Positions 16,343 through 26,034 of a stretch of 34,017 bases of DNA are shown one piece after another. Every line of letters starts with the position of its first letter. The first letter of the stretch is position 1. Below the pieces are notes generated by a model. It worked only from the letters and a program-made list of their open reading frames with translations, was not told the DNA's origin and ran no database searches. This stretch comes from Acidobacteriota bacterium. Lineage in GTDB: Bacteria > Acidobacteriota > Terriglobia > Bryobacterales > UBA6623. The translations under genes were made by a program, and so were the position numbers. The stretch covers positions 1 through 34,017 of the forward strand of contig JAQBUE010000039.1 in the NCBI GenBank assembly GCA_027624045.1. The letters are read 5' to 3'.

Positions 16343-18913
16343 TCAGTCCGCATAAACAAACTCATTCAGATTCAAGATCACACGGCATACCTGCTGCAGG
16401 GCCTTCTCGGCAGCCTCCTCACGGCTCAGCTGTTCCCCGCCGGCTGGAAGCCGCTTCATCTCGGACGCATGGAACCGCGTCAACTTATCGAGTTCATCCG
16501 CGCTCGCCTCACGCGCCAATGTCAGTCGGTAGGCCAGCGTGATCTGCCGGGTCACCTCATCCCCTGCTTCTTCGCGCAAGCGGCGCGCCAGATGCCTTGC
16601 CTGCCGATTGACGAAATCGCCGTTGAACAGCGTTAAAGCCTGCGGCGCCACGCTCGTGTTGACTCGCTGTGCCGCGGTTCGCGTCGTGTCACAGAAATCG
16701 AGCACCTCGATCATGGGCACGATCATCGAGCGTTTCACGAACGCATAGATCGTTCTTCGAGACGCCGATTGTTCATCAAACGGCTGCCAGATCTTGCCCG
16801 GATCGCTGTGCCCTTCAAGCGCGGCTTCGGGTACGAAGGGATACATGCTCGGCCCGTACATCTCGCGATTCAACCGCCCGCTCACCGCCAGCATCGAGTC
16901 GCGGATCGCCTCCACTTCGAGCCGTTCGTACGGCATGCGCCAGAGCAGGCGACTCTCGGAATCTTCTTTGCCGTACTCGTTATTCCACTCCTTGCTCATC
17001 GCGTACGTGCTGCTCGTCATGATCAGGCGGTGCAGCTTCTTTAATGACCAACCGTTCTCGACAAACCAAGTGGCGAGCCAGTCCAGCAGTTCGGGGTGGG
17101 TTGGCGGATCACCCATGACGCCGAAATCGCTGGGCGTTCGCACAATGCCCTGCCCGAAATGAAACTGCCACACACGATTCACGATGACGCGCGCCGTCAG
17201 CGGGTTGTCGGCGCTCGCGATCCAGCGCGCCAATGCCAGCCGCCGCACGCTGGTTGCGGTTGACTGGCCCTCCCAACTCGCCGTCCGCGCAAGCGCATCT
17301 TCACTTGCATCAAGAACGGCCGGTATGCCGGGCGTCACTTCCGGGCCCGGGGCGCTAGCCTTACCACGGATCAGTAAGTGCGTTGTCGCCGGCTCGCCCT
17401 TTGGCTCATGGAGAAAGTAACCGCGCGGCAGGTCATGCACCTCGTCGCGCATCTCACAAACAATTCCTTCCAGCGTTGCAATGCGTTCACGCTTCTCCGC
17501 CGGCAAGGCCATCGCCAATTCTTCATCCAGTTCGCGTTGGTACTCCTTAACCAACTCCTTTTGCCTATCCGTCTGATCCGTGCGGTCTTTTAGGAATGCG
17601 TCACGAACTTCGCGGCTCAGTTTGCTGTCGCCCGTTTGGAGGTGCTCGACCTGGAACTGAGACCGGATCTCCGCTACCACCTGCTGAAGAGGTTCAATCT
17701 TGGCGTCGCGCCGCGCCAACTGTGCGAGTTGCGCGGGCGTTCCGATCGGCAGATCCAACTCTCGCCGCCCGTTCTGGGCTCGCTCCAATGGATTGAACAC
17801 CGCCACGAAGCGGTAGTAGTCGCGTGCGGTTAGCGGTTCGAACTTGTGGTTGTGGCAGCGCGCGCAACCGAGAGTCAGTCCCAGAAACACCTGTGAAGTC
17901 GTGCTGACCAAGTCATCAAGTTGGTCGTAGCGATCGGTAGCGGGGTCGGCGGGTTCATCGTCCCAAGGCCCGAGGCGCGTGTAGCCGAGGGCAACAAGTG
18001 TCTCGGCGGAGCGGTCCGGTAGTTCGTCGCCGGCAAGCTGCTCCAATACGAAGCGATCGAACGGCTTGTCGTCGTTGAACGCCCGGATCACGTAGTCGCG
18101 ATAGCGCCATACAAATGGCTTTGTGGCATCCCGTTCATAGCCGTTGGTTTCACCAAAGCGCGCCAGATCAAGCCAGTGCCGTGCCCAGCGCTCGCCGTAG
18201 TCCGGCCGCGCCAGTAGGTCATCGACTACCGCGTCGAGAGCCTCACGAGAAGGGTTTTGATAGAACGCGTCCTGCTCGCTAATCGTCGGCGGGAGGCCGC
18301 TGAGATCGAGATACACACGCCGCAGAAGCTCGTGCGGCTTCGCACGCGGATTCGGTCGCCAGCCACGCTTCTCAAGACGCGAGAATACAAAGTTGTCAAT
18401 CGGATTGCGGACGCGTTCGCGTAACGCGGAATCTTCGATCCGGGGCGGTTCGGGCTGTGTGCGCGGCAGAAACGCCCAGTGGTTCCGCCCGTCAGGTTTT
18501 TCGTCGTGCCCGCTCGACGCCGCTTCATCTCCCGGCCACTCGGCCCCCGCATCAATCCAGGTTCGTAACAGCCCGATCTGCTGTTCGCTCAGACGTGGCA
18601 GTCCTTGAGGCGGCATCACCGTCTTGTCGTCAATACCCGTCACATAGCGGATCAGTAAACTCTCCGCGCTCTTGTGGGGAACAATGGCCGCCGCGCCTGA
18701 ACCCCCGCCCCGCAGAGCATCGGACTTGCGGTCGAGCCGGAACTCACTCAACTGGTTGTCTAGGCCGTGGCAGCTATAGCAGTGCGTTTCGAATATGGGC
18801 CGGATGTCTCGCTCGAAATCAGCGACCGAGGCGGCTGGCGGCACACCGAGGGCGATACCCAGGCATGCGAGAAGAACGGTGATGTTTTGATGCAGGAGTG
18901 AAATACCACGCAT
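16343..18913 (-). CDS. PSD1/cytochrome c DUF1549-DUF1553 domain protein
   Basis: An 856-residue exported haem protein. After a signal peptide (about 1-30) comes a planctomycete-type cytochrome c domain with the haem motif CYSCH at 45-49 and a downstream VMPPQGLPRLS that may supply the axial Met. DUF1549 follows, with RNPIDNFVFSRLEKRG, GERWARHWLDLARF and LGCARCHNHKFEP, the last carrying a second CxxCH. DUF1553 occupies the C-terminal 300 residues (LARWIASADNPLTARVIVNRVWQFHFGQG, then SYAM-like STYAMS, MPYERLEVEAIRDSML). The start is ambiguous: ATG 18913 gives a clean signal peptide, whereas TTG 18943 has AGGTGA just upstream. It probably transfers electrons for the DUF1501 partner; this is inferred from genome context. 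Confidence 0.9.
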   Translation of the reverse strand: MRGISLLHQNITVLLACLGIALGVPPAASVADFERDIRPIFETHCYSCHGLDNQLSEFRLDRKSDALRGGGSGAAAIVPHKSAESLLIRYVTGIDDKTVMPPQGLPRLSEQQIGLLRTWIDAGAEWPGDEAASSGHDEKPDGRNHWAFLPRTQPEPPRIEDSALRERVRNPIDNFVFSRLEKRGWRPNPRAKPHELLRRVYLDLSGLPPTISEQDAFYQNPSREALDAVVDDLLARPDYGERWARHWLDLARFGETNGYERDATKPFVWRYRDYVIRAFNDDKPFDRFVLEQLAGDELPDRSAETLVALGYTRLGPWDDEPADPATDRYDQLDDLVSTTSQVFLGLTLGCARCHNHKFEPLTARDYYRFVAVFNPLERAQNGRRELDLPIGTPAQLAQLARRDAKIEPLQQVVAEIRSQFQVEHLQTGDSKLSREVRDAFLKDRTDQTDRQKELVKEYQRELDEELAMALPAEKRERIATLEGIVCEMRDEVHDLPRGYFLHEPKGEPATTHLLIRGKASAPGPEVTPGIPAVLDASEDALARTASWEGQSTATSVRRLALARWIASADNPLTARVIVNRVWQFHFGQGIVRTPSDFGVMGDPPTHPELLDWLATWFVENGWSLKKLHRLIMTSSTYAMSKEWNNEYGKEDSESRLLWRMPYERLEVEAIRDSMLAVSGRLNREMYGPSMYPFVPEAALEGHSDPGKIWQPFDEQSASRRTIYAFVKRSMIVPMIEVLDFCDTTRTAAQRVNTSVAPQALTLFNGDFVNRQARHLARRLREEAGDEVTRQITLAYRLTLAREASADELDKLTRFHASEMKRLPAGGEQLSREEAAEKALQQVCRVILNLNEFVYAD

Positions 18914-18997
18914 CACGAAAGAACTACTCGGCAGGATGGTCAAAACTCACCTAGCGCTACTATACCGCGTGCCGCACGGCTGCGACCTCAGGACTAC

Positions 18998-20233
18998 CTA
19001 CTGCACAGGAAACCATTCCGGCTTGAACGGAACCCGGATCGCGTCGGCATCCCCCACGGCATCAATCACGACCTCTGAGCCAACAAGCCGAACATCGCTC
19101 ACGCCCGCGAACCCTTCCGGCACTTTGGCCATCACAACGAGATAGCGGGCCGTCAACTCGGCCTGGGCGTCGAGCCAGCCAAACGTGCGTGTATCGTACA
19201 TTTCGGGCTTCTCAAGGTAAGCCCGCATCGTCCCCGGTATACGGGTGTTCCCGAACTCCATCCCGCGAGTCATCGCCTTGCCATTCCACGGTGGAAGCTG
19301 GATATTGCGGTTCTCTTCCCAAACCATCATCCACGGATAATCCTTGCGAAGAAACACGTATGCGACGAGCAGCCGATGCTCCGTATTGACGGCGCTAATG
19401 AATTCCAGTTCTCGTTTAGGGTCCAGTAAAAAATAGGCCATCTTCTGGCTGGGCGGTTGCGGCGCGAAGCGGCGGTAGTCGTTCTCTCGTTGGCCGGCGG
19501 GGCCCACCGGCCAGTCGGCCAGGGGTTCGTAGTCCTTCTCTTCCCCTAGATCGCCTTTGGTCGCCGAGGAGTCAAAGAACGTGTGTTCAGGATCAAGGAA
19601 CGGCGGCCCAAATGTCGCGTGCTGAACCCACCCGAATGATCGATCGAGGCTGAGCTCATTCTTCGCCGTCTCCTCGACGTAGAGAATCGGCTGTTCCTGC
19701 GCCAGCCGCATCGTGCGCGTGATTGACGTTCCTGACTTCGTCAAATCCAGCCGATGAACCAGCGAGCGATCGTCTTGCGAGATCTTCTCGGCGCGGACGA
19801 TCGAAACTTCGCCGTGATAGAACATCCCCGCTTTGAACTCAGTCGGTGACGGCGCACCCCAGTAGTCAAAGCAAAGGTTGTGCCCCATGATGCCGGCGAG
19901 CAACGCTGCTTCCGAGTCTTTCCCATAGACATCGCCATGCTTGGCCGCGTCGTAGGTCCAAGGGTCGATCGAAGGCCAGGGCGGAATCCACCACGGGCTG
20001 ATAGATTCCGCGCCGTCTGCCTTTAGGACAATTTCGGCGAGGTGTCCTCCACCTTCGAGGACCGTCACTCGCAGGCGATCGCTTTCGATCCGCCAAGCGT
20101 CGCGGTTTTGGAACATAAGCCTTTCTCGATCGTCGGATTGCTCCGTGGGCGATTCGGGCGCGCACGCCGATAGAGCGAGCAGAACCGAAACACTAACGGG
20201 AACGGTCAACGAACCAATGAATCGTCTCGTCAC
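18998..20233 (-). CDS. exported mutarotase-fold lipoprotein
   Basis: A 411-residue predicted lipoprotein. The N-terminus is hydrophobic and ends in the lipobox LSAC, with Cys24 as the lipidation site. The mature part begins with an Asp/Glu-rich linker, then MFQNRDAWRIESDRLRVTVLEGGGHLAEIVL, a pattern of the galactose mutarotase-like superfamily. It continues with beta strands containing the motifs NRNIQLPPWNGKAMTRGMEFG and RTFGWLDAQAELTARYLVVMA. The family is probably an aldose-1-epimerase-like or related uncharacterised domain; the catalytic His/Glu pair could not be placed with confidence. GTG 20233 is preferred because it gives a short Arg-containing n-region. TTG 20260 is an alternative and neither start has a clear ribosome site. 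It leads the minus-strand gene set. Confidence 0.65.
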   Translation of the reverse strand: MTRRFIGSLTVPVSVSVLLALSACAPESPTEQSDDRERLMFQNRDAWRIESDRLRVTVLEGGGHLAEIVLKADGAESISPWWIPPWPSIDPWTYDAAKHGDVYGKDSEAALLAGIMGHNLCFDYWGAPSPTEFKAGMFYHGEVSIVRAEKISQDDRSLVHRLDLTKSGTSITRTMRLAQEQPILYVEETAKNELSLDRSFGWVQHATFGPPFLDPEHTFFDSSATKGDLGEEKDYEPLADWPVGPAGQRENDYRRFAPQPPSQKMAYFLLDPKRELEFISAVNTEHRLLVAYVFLRKDYPWMMVWEENRNIQLPPWNGKAMTRGMEFGNTRIPGTMRAYLEKPEMYDTRTFGWLDAQAELTARYLVVMAKVPEGFAGVSDVRLVGSEVVIDAVGDADAIRVPFKPEWFPVQ

Positions 20234-20374
20234 AGCCGTTACATTATGCACCAATTGCAAGGGTGCGCGTCCTCGTTGGGGTTAGGTATCGTGATTTCGG
20301 TAGAGTGTGTTACTGCGGTTTCCGCCGATCGAGTGGTTGCCGTCTCAAGCGGAATACCGCATACGGGAGGAAAG

Positions 20375-21241
20375 ATGGGTATGAAAGTGGGTTTTGCTGG
20401 TCTCGGAATCATGGGCGCGCCGATGGCGTCGAATCTGTTGAAGGCCGGCTTTGATTTGAGGGTTTACAATCGCACGGCGTCGCGCTGTGAACCACTCGTT
20501 GCGCGGGGCGCGAAGGCTTACTCGACTCCGGCTGAGTTGGCGGCCGAATCGGACGTTGTGATTACGATTGTTTCCGATACCCCCGATGTCGAGGCGGTGC
20601 TGTTCGGTGAGAACGGGCTGGCGAGCGGCTTGAAAGCGGGAGCCGTCGTTGTCGACATGAGTACGATCTCGCCGACGCGCACGGTTGAGTTTTCAAAGCG
20701 CCTGGCTGAGCAGGGCGTCAGTATGCTCGACGCACCTGTGAGCGGCGGCGACAAAGGTGCGATCGCCGGAACGCTCTCGATCATGGCGGGCGGCGACAAA
20801 GCGACATTCGACCGCTGCATGCCGCTGTTCGAGGCGATGGGCAAGAACGTTGTCTACACCGGCGTGAGCGGCAACGGGCAAAAGACGAAGATGGTGAATC
20901 AAGTGGTCGGCTCAGTCAACCTGATCGCGATGTGCGAAGGTCTGCGGATCGCCAAGAAGGCGGGATTGGATCCCGAGAAGACGCTTGACGCAGTGGGCGG
21001 CGGCGCGGCGGGCTCCTGGATCTGGACGAACCTCGGCCCGAGAGTGGTTAAGGATGACTTCGCGCCTGGGTTCATGATCAAGCTGCAGCAGAAGGACCTG
21101 CGCCTTGCATCGGAATTAGTGGAGGATCTGGGAATGGATGCGCCCGGGACGAAGTGGAGCTACGAGCTATTCACGAAGGCGCTTGAGATGGGCTTGGGCG
21201 ATGACGGCAATCAAGGGCTCTACAAGGTTTGGCAGGACTGA
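20375..21241 (+). CDS. beta-hydroxyacid dehydrogenase (3-hydroxyisobutyrate / tartronate semialdehyde reductase type)
   Basis: A 288-residue NAD(P)-dependent reductase of the beta-hydroxyacid dehydrogenase family. The Rossmann glycine motif is GLGIMGAPMA (9-18). DAPVSGGDKGA (119-129) is the substrate-binding signature. The catalytic lysine is K172 in GQKTKMVNQ, with N175 three residues later as expected. The length is normal for the family. The start is ATG 20375 with GGGAGG at 20365-20370; ATG 20381 in the same frame is also possible. The family reduces or oxidises 2-hydroxymethyl- or 3-hydroxy-acids; the exact substrate is not assigned. It lies divergent from the mutarotase-fold gene and convergent with the response regulator, so it is probably monocistronic. 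Confidence 0.9.
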   Translation: MGMKVGFAGLGIMGAPMASNLLKAGFDLRVYNRTASRCEPLVARGAKAYSTPAELAAESDVVITIVSDTPDVEAVLFGENGLASGLKAGAVVVDMSTISPTRTVEFSKRLAEQGVSMLDAPVSGGDKGAIAGTLSIMAGGDKATFDRCMPLFEAMGKNVVYTGVSGNGQKTKMVNQVVGSVNLIAMCEGLRIAKKAGLDPEKTLDAVGGGAAGSWIWTNLGPRVVKDDFAPGFMIKLQQKDLRLASELVEDLGMDAPGTKWSYELFTKALEMGLGDDGNQGLYKVWQD

Positions 21242-21287
21242 CGCCTCGAACGGTATGGGCGGCTCACACTTGGGCGGCCCGCTGAGC

Positions 21288-22742
21288 TTACTCGTTGGCG
21301 CGTTTCTTCTTGACGTCGATGTTGAGCCGCTGGATTTTCTGATTCAGCGTCGAGAGGGCGACACGCAGCCGTTTGGCGCAGTCGGTCTGATTCCAGCCGG
21401 ATTTCTCGAGTTCAGCAGTAATCAGACGCCGCTCGAACTCCTCGACGATTTCCGGGAGGCTGGCGCCGGCGGCGGGTTTGACGTCGGTTGGGATGCGTAT
21501 CCGCCGAATGCCGTTCGATGCGAGTAGCGACTCGGGGAGCATTTGCAAGGGCACTTCGGGTCCGGTTGCCAGCACGACGGCGCGCTCAACAACGTTCTCA
21601 AGTTCTCTGACGTTTCCTGGCCACTTGTGATCCAGTAGCAGATGCATCGCGTCGGAGGCGAATCGGAGCTGGGAACGTCCATGTTCATCGAGGAAGCATT
21701 CGTTCTCGCGGCAGTACTTCGTAAAGAAGTGCTCGATGAGGAGCGGGATATCTTCGTGGCGTTCGCGCAGTGGCGGCAACTTGATTTGGATGACGTTGAG
21801 CCGGTAGTAAAGGTCTTCGCGGAATTCGCCGCTGGCGACAAGTTCCTGCAGGTCGACGTTGGTGGCCGCGACAATGCGTACGTCGACATGAATAGTATCG
21901 GTCGAGCCCAGCGGCATGAACTCGCGTTCCTGAATGACGCGTAGCAGCTTGGCCTGGGTTTCGAGGCCGAGCGTTCCGACTTCGTCGAGAAAGAGCGTGC
22001 CGCCATTGGCGCGATCGAAGCAGCCCTTCTGTGTCTGCGTGGCGCCGGTGAAGGCGCCGCGGATGTGTCCGAAGAGGCGCGATTCGAGCAGATCGATCGG
22101 GATCGAGCCGGTGTTGACGGCCACAAATGGCTCGGACGCACGCGGCGAATTTGTGTGGATGGCGTTCGAGATGAGTTCCTTACCGGTGCCGCTTTCGCCT
22201 TGAACCAGGATCGTCGCGCGGCTTCTGGCGACTTGCGCCACGAGTTCGAAGATGCGGCGCATCGAGTCCGATTTGCCGATCAGGCTGGCGAAACTGTAGC
22301 GGGTGCGCAGGGCTTCGCGGAGGGCCGCGTTTTCCTGCTCCAAACGGCTCTGCTTGATGGTCTGTTCGATCTCAAGCAGCAGCTTGTCGTTGTTCCAGGG
22401 CTTTGTGAGAAAGTCATTGGCGCCACCTTTGATGGCGGTGACGGCGTTTTCAAGAGTGCCGTACGCGGTGAGCATCAAGATGGGCGTCTGTGTATTGGTG
22501 CGGCGGATTTCTTCGACGACATCAATGCCGCTACGGTCAGGTAGCATCAGGTCGAGCAAGATGAGGTCGAACACTTCGTCCGACAGAGCCGTGATGCCTT
22601 CGCCACCCGTTCCGGCCGAGCGGGTTTCGTAACCTTCAAGATCGAGCAGGGCTTCGAGGCTTTCGCGGATGGCCTCGTCGTCGTCGACGATGAGGATGCG
22701 GCCTTTGGTTGCTACCGCGGGTTCGGCGAGGGTGCTAGGCAT
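21288..22742 (-). CDS. sigma54-dependent response regulator (NtrC/AtoC family)
   Basis: A 484-residue response regulator. The receiver domain (14-130) has the acidic pair near D20-D22, the phosphoacceptor D64 (LLDLMLPD) and K114 (LTKPW). The AAA+ domain has Walker A GESGTGKE (182-189), the sigma54-contacting GAFTGA loop intact (229-234), Walker B GGTLFLDEV, and the arginine-finger region near LYYRLNVIQIKLPPLRER. The C-terminus (440-478) is a Fis-type helix-turn-helix (SGWNQTDCAKRLRVALSTLNQKIQRL). It overlaps the histidine kinase gene by 8 nt and is probably expressed with it. Targets must carry -24/-12 promoters; one candidate lies upstream of the kinase itself. Confidence 0.95.
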   Translation of the reverse strand: MPSTLAEPAVATKGRILIVDDDEAIRESLEALLDLEGYETRSAGTGGEGITALSDEVFDLILLDLMLPDRSGIDVVEEIRRTNTQTPILMLTAYGTLENAVTAIKGGANDFLTKPWNNDKLLLEIEQTIKQSRLEQENAALREALRTRYSFASLIGKSDSMRRIFELVAQVARSRATILVQGESGTGKELISNAIHTNSPRASEPFVAVNTGSIPIDLLESRLFGHIRGAFTGATQTQKGCFDRANGGTLFLDEVGTLGLETQAKLLRVIQEREFMPLGSTDTIHVDVRIVAATNVDLQELVASGEFREDLYYRLNVIQIKLPPLRERHEDIPLLIEHFFTKYCRENECFLDEHGRSQLRFASDAMHLLLDHKWPGNVRELENVVERAVVLATGPEVPLQMLPESLLASNGIRRIRIPTDVKPAAGASLPEIVEEFERRLITAELEKSGWNQTDCAKRLRVALSTLNQKIQRLNIDVKKKRANE

Positions 22743-25665
22743 GAACCGGCTTGGCGGCCAGGGGGATCTCCACGCTGAAAGTGGAGCCCGCGCCCGGCTG
22801 ACTCTCCACCGTTATCGTACCCGAGTGTTCCTTGATGATGCCGTAGCTGACGGCGAGGCCGAGACCGGTCCCGCGCTTGGGACCCTTCGTCGTAAAGAAG
22901 GGGTCGAAGATGCGGCGGCTCTGTTCGGGCGTCATGCCGACGCCGGTATCGCGGACGGTAATGATAGCTGTGCCGTCGTGTTCGCGGGTTTGGATCGTGA
23001 GGCGTCCGCCCTCGGGCATGGCATCCCGCGCGTTGAGAACGAGATTGAGCAGGACCTGCTGAAGCTGGCCGCTGTTGCCAAGGACGCGGGCGGCGGCGGA
23101 AAAATCAGTTTCGACTGCGATGTGCGCCTTGCGAAGCTGTGGTGAAACCATGTCGAGCGTTTCGGTGATGACCCTCGGCAGATCAAGAGGCATCTTCTCA
23201 TGGCCGGAGGTGCGCGAAAAGTTCAGCAGTGAGTTGACGATCTCGCTGGCACGGAAAGTTTGCGCGGTGATCTTGTTGAGGATCTGCGCCGTCTTCGGTT
23301 CTTCGGATACTTGCCGGGCCAGCATTTGCGCGTAGCTCGAAATGACGGCCAGCGGCGTATTCACTTCGTGAGCGACCCCGGCGGCCAGCAGCCCGACCGA
23401 GCTAAGCTTGTCGGCCTGGATGAGCTGGTCTTCGAGAGCGGAACGCTCGGTGACGTCGTCGAAGATGATCAGTCGGCCGATGTGCTCGAAAGTCTTCGTC
23501 ACGAGCGGCGCGACGACGATATTAAGCACTCGTTCTTCATCGTCACGTTTTACGCCCGCCGCCGGCCGGAACTCAGCCGGAAAGTCGGCGGCCTTGAGCG
23601 TGAAGCGGTAGAAGTTTTGGAGGCCGCTTTCGCTCTGAATCTTGTCGATCTCGGCGACCAGCTTCGGCGGCACAAGCTCGCTCAGTTTGCGGTCCGCGGC
23701 CTGCCGCCGCGAGATGCCGAACATCAACTCCAACGGGGTGTTCCAGCTCTCAACGCGGTCATCAAGGCCGGCGGCGCAAATACCCACGCTCAACGATTCG
23801 ACGATATTCTCGCTGTAATCCTTGAGACGTTCATACTGCCGCGCTTTGCGGTCGAGTGAATCGTAGAGGCGGGCGTTTTCGAGAGCGATTGCCAGGTAGC
23901 CCGAAAGTGCATGGACCAGCTTGATATCCTCGGAATTCAGATATTGGCCGTCGCGCATCCGCCCCAGGCCGAGATACGCGATCGTGCGCCCTTGCATGCG
24001 GCACGGCACGTAGTCGTAGAGGTCGAGAGCGGAGAACGTAGCGCCATAAGCAGCAAGCGGCCCCGCGACGCGCCCGGGATCTTCGAGATGAAGGTGCGGC
24101 AGCGAGCCATCCAGACCCGACGCGTGGACCGTGAGGAACTCCAGATCAAGACGATCATCGCTGATGTCAAGACCGCTCGATCCCGCGATCCGGAAGCGCG
24201 TGATTCCCTGGCCCTGCTCTTCGCGAACGAAAACCGCGACTCGGTCGAGGCGCAGAGTATTCGAGAGGCGGTTGATAACCGAATCGAGCGTCTTGCCGAG
24301 GTCGGTTTCCGTGGTGAGCGCGGCCGCAAAGTCCGCGAGAGTCCGCCGGGAATCGTACCGCTCGCGATAGTGATACCGGTCGAGACCGGCCTGCACCCAT
24401 CGGCGCAACGGCTGGTAGGCAAGTGCGCCCGCCAGGGCGGAGACAACCCAAACGACCGGTGCCAGCCCTTCTGAGGTGTGTTGCAAACCGCCGAGAGTGA
24501 ACAGTAGTCCGTAGCCCGCTGCCAGTAGGCCCGCGGCAGCGAGCGAGGCAGCGGTGGCGCGGCGCGTGAATAATTCCACATCCATCAGCCGGTAGCGCAC
24601 GATGGAGTAGGCGATGGTGAGCGGTATCAGCGCCAGCGAGAAGACGGAAAGCGTCTGGCGCGCGCTGGGAATTTCGCCGGCCACATACGGCGCGAGATAG
24701 AAAGCGGCGAAGGGGATGATACCCCACAGCGCGCCCACTGACAACCACTTCCGCTGCTGTTTCAGTACGGCGTCTTCGGTGAGACTGGTTTCGCGCCGCA
24801 GGATCACGGCACCCGTGATGAAATACACGCCGAGCAGTCCGAACGAGATGCGGTCCAGCAAGAAGCGAGTCTCGACAAGCGGCAGCGAGAACTCAATGGT
24901 TCCGGCAGCGACGAGATGGTAGACCACGCCCAAAAGAACAGCCGGGAGATAGACCAGAGCCGAGAGCGTCCGGCGGGCCGGCGAAAGACGATCCGTTCCC
25001 GGGAACGTCAGGCAAAAATGAACGAACAGAGCCGGGGCCAGCAGCGTGGCCCAAACGTCAGCCCAGTAGACAAAGCGGTCGAGGGCGTCAAACCGCGAGG
25101 TATAGCTGAAGCAGAAGAGAACGAACGAGGTCAGGGCGAAAAGATAAAAATGATGGATCATCGGCCTGGGGCCCCGCGCCAATAGGACTGTAAGTCCGAT
25201 GGCCAGGTACGCCAGACCGACGATCCACTGGAAGGAGGAGACAACCCCACCAGAAGGCGCGACTCCGACTATGACGCGAGCCTCGATCGGAGTGCCCGCA
25301 CGCTCAATGTGATACGTCGCTGATCTCCAGACCCCAATCTCGGCCAGCGTCCGCGGAACATCAAGCGCCTCATCAATGGTGAAAGAGCCGATCCCGACAA
25401 GCCGGTCCCCAATACGGATGCCTGCCTGATCGCCCGCTCCCGCTCGCCGCACATGCAACGACTCGACCCCGTCGGGCCCGTCGGCCCATGTAATGCCGTC
25501 GTCGGGTAACCGAAAGCCGTTGCGGTCGGCGAGGTTCAGCAGAGCGACCATGACACAGGCCGCCGTGGCCAGCAGAAGCAGGCCGGTGACCGCTCGCGAT
25601 GTCGTGCTCTTATCCACCTTCGTGTTCTCGATCCATGACCGGAGCCGCGCTGAGATGAACCTCAC
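22735..25665 (-). CDS. membrane sensor histidine kinase with PDZ, multi-TM, GAF and PAS domains
   Basis: A 976-residue kinase. A first helix (25-43) leads to an extracytoplasmic PDZ-like domain (about 55-135, with AGIRIGDRLVGIGSFTI). About nine further hydrophobic segments cover 143-415. Inside the cell come a GAF domain (about 445-600) and a PAS domain (about 620-745). The HisKA H-box AHEVNTPL has its phosphoacceptor at H766, and the ATPase domain has NLVLNARDAM, DTGVGM, FDPFFTTKG and GTGLGL. The upstream start is uncertain: GTG 25665 gives the full frame, and GTG 25617 would shorten it by 16 residues; neither has a convincing ribosome site. With the downstream sigma54 regulator it forms a complete two-component pair. 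The signal sensed is unknown. Confidence 0.93.
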   Translation of the reverse strand: MRFISARLRSWIENTKVDKSTTSRAVTGLLLLATAACVMVALLNLADRNGFRLPDDGITWADGPDGVESLHVRRAGAGDQAGIRIGDRLVGIGSFTIDEALDVPRTLAEIGVWRSATYHIERAGTPIEARVIVGVAPSGGVVSSFQWIVGLAYLAIGLTVLLARGPRPMIHHFYLFALTSFVLFCFSYTSRFDALDRFVYWADVWATLLAPALFVHFCLTFPGTDRLSPARRTLSALVYLPAVLLGVVYHLVAAGTIEFSLPLVETRFLLDRISFGLLGVYFITGAVILRRETSLTEDAVLKQQRKWLSVGALWGIIPFAAFYLAPYVAGEIPSARQTLSVFSLALIPLTIAYSIVRYRLMDVELFTRRATAASLAAAGLLAAGYGLLFTLGGLQHTSEGLAPVVWVVSALAGALAYQPLRRWVQAGLDRYHYRERYDSRRTLADFAAALTTETDLGKTLDSVINRLSNTLRLDRVAVFVREEQGQGITRFRIAGSSGLDISDDRLDLEFLTVHASGLDGSLPHLHLEDPGRVAGPLAAYGATFSALDLYDYVPCRMQGRTIAYLGLGRMRDGQYLNSEDIKLVHALSGYLAIALENARLYDSLDRKARQYERLKDYSENIVESLSVGICAAGLDDRVESWNTPLELMFGISRRQAADRKLSELVPPKLVAEIDKIQSESGLQNFYRFTLKAADFPAEFRPAAGVKRDDEERVLNIVVAPLVTKTFEHIGRLIIFDDVTERSALEDQLIQADKLSSVGLLAAGVAHEVNTPLAVISSYAQMLARQVSEEPKTAQILNKITAQTFRASEIVNSLLNFSRTSGHEKMPLDLPRVITETLDMVSPQLRKAHIAVETDFSAAARVLGNSGQLQQVLLNLVLNARDAMPEGGRLTIQTREHDGTAIITVRDTGVGMTPEQSRRIFDPFFTTKGPKRGTGLGLAVSYGIIKEHSGTITVESQPGAGSTFSVEIPLAAKPVHA

Positions 25666-25700
25666 CCATACTCAGACCATGGAAGGTCTTCTTCGTCATC

Positions 25701-25716
25701 GCACGCCGACGGCCAA
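25701..25716 (-). promoter_or_regulatory. possible sigma54 -24/-12 promoter of the kinase/regulator operon
   Basis: On the minus strand TTGGC and TGC are placed so that GG and GC are exactly 10 nt apart (plus coordinates 25701-25716), the invariant spacing of sigma54 promoters. The rest of the consensus is matched poorly (CACG is CGTC). It lies about 35-50 nt before the kinase start and would allow autoregulation by the encoded NtrC-type protein. Confidence 0.3.
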
Positions 25717-26005
25717 AAGGAGGCGTCACCCGTAAATGACTGTAAAGGCAAGTATATCGCCCATTTGTCCCCCACGGCGGAAGCTGCAAAATGGCAGGCA
25801 TCCCGTTTCTGGAAGATTGTTGGGACGAGCTTCTGTGAAAGTTGGTAGATATTCGTTGTTTATTCGCTGTCGGGGAGGATCGGCTGCTCCGCAGGCAAAG
25901 CCACATGGGGGCGGTGGCGGGAAGGCGAAACTATTTGGCGGCCGGGGGCGTACTTGAAAGCTCGAAGGCCCCTGTTTCGAATGTACGGATGATACCAAGA
26001 TTCGC

Positions 26006-26034
26006 TTGACGCATCCCTCATCGGTAGCTAGAAT
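26006..26034 (+). promoter_or_regulatory. sigma70-type promoter of the GWxTD operon
   Basis: TTGACG (26006-26011) and TAGAAT (26029-26034) are separated by exactly 17 nt, giving five matches to TTGACA and five to TATAAT. The start site would be near 26041, leaving a 5' leader of about 75 nt before ATG 26117. Confidence 0.7.

Noticed and set aside
25736..25957. 73-residue plus-strand ORF with an upstream GGAGG
   Set aside because: The GGAGG is about 11 nt away, the composition is Gly/Arg/Lys-rich, and no domain is visible; treated as intergenic.
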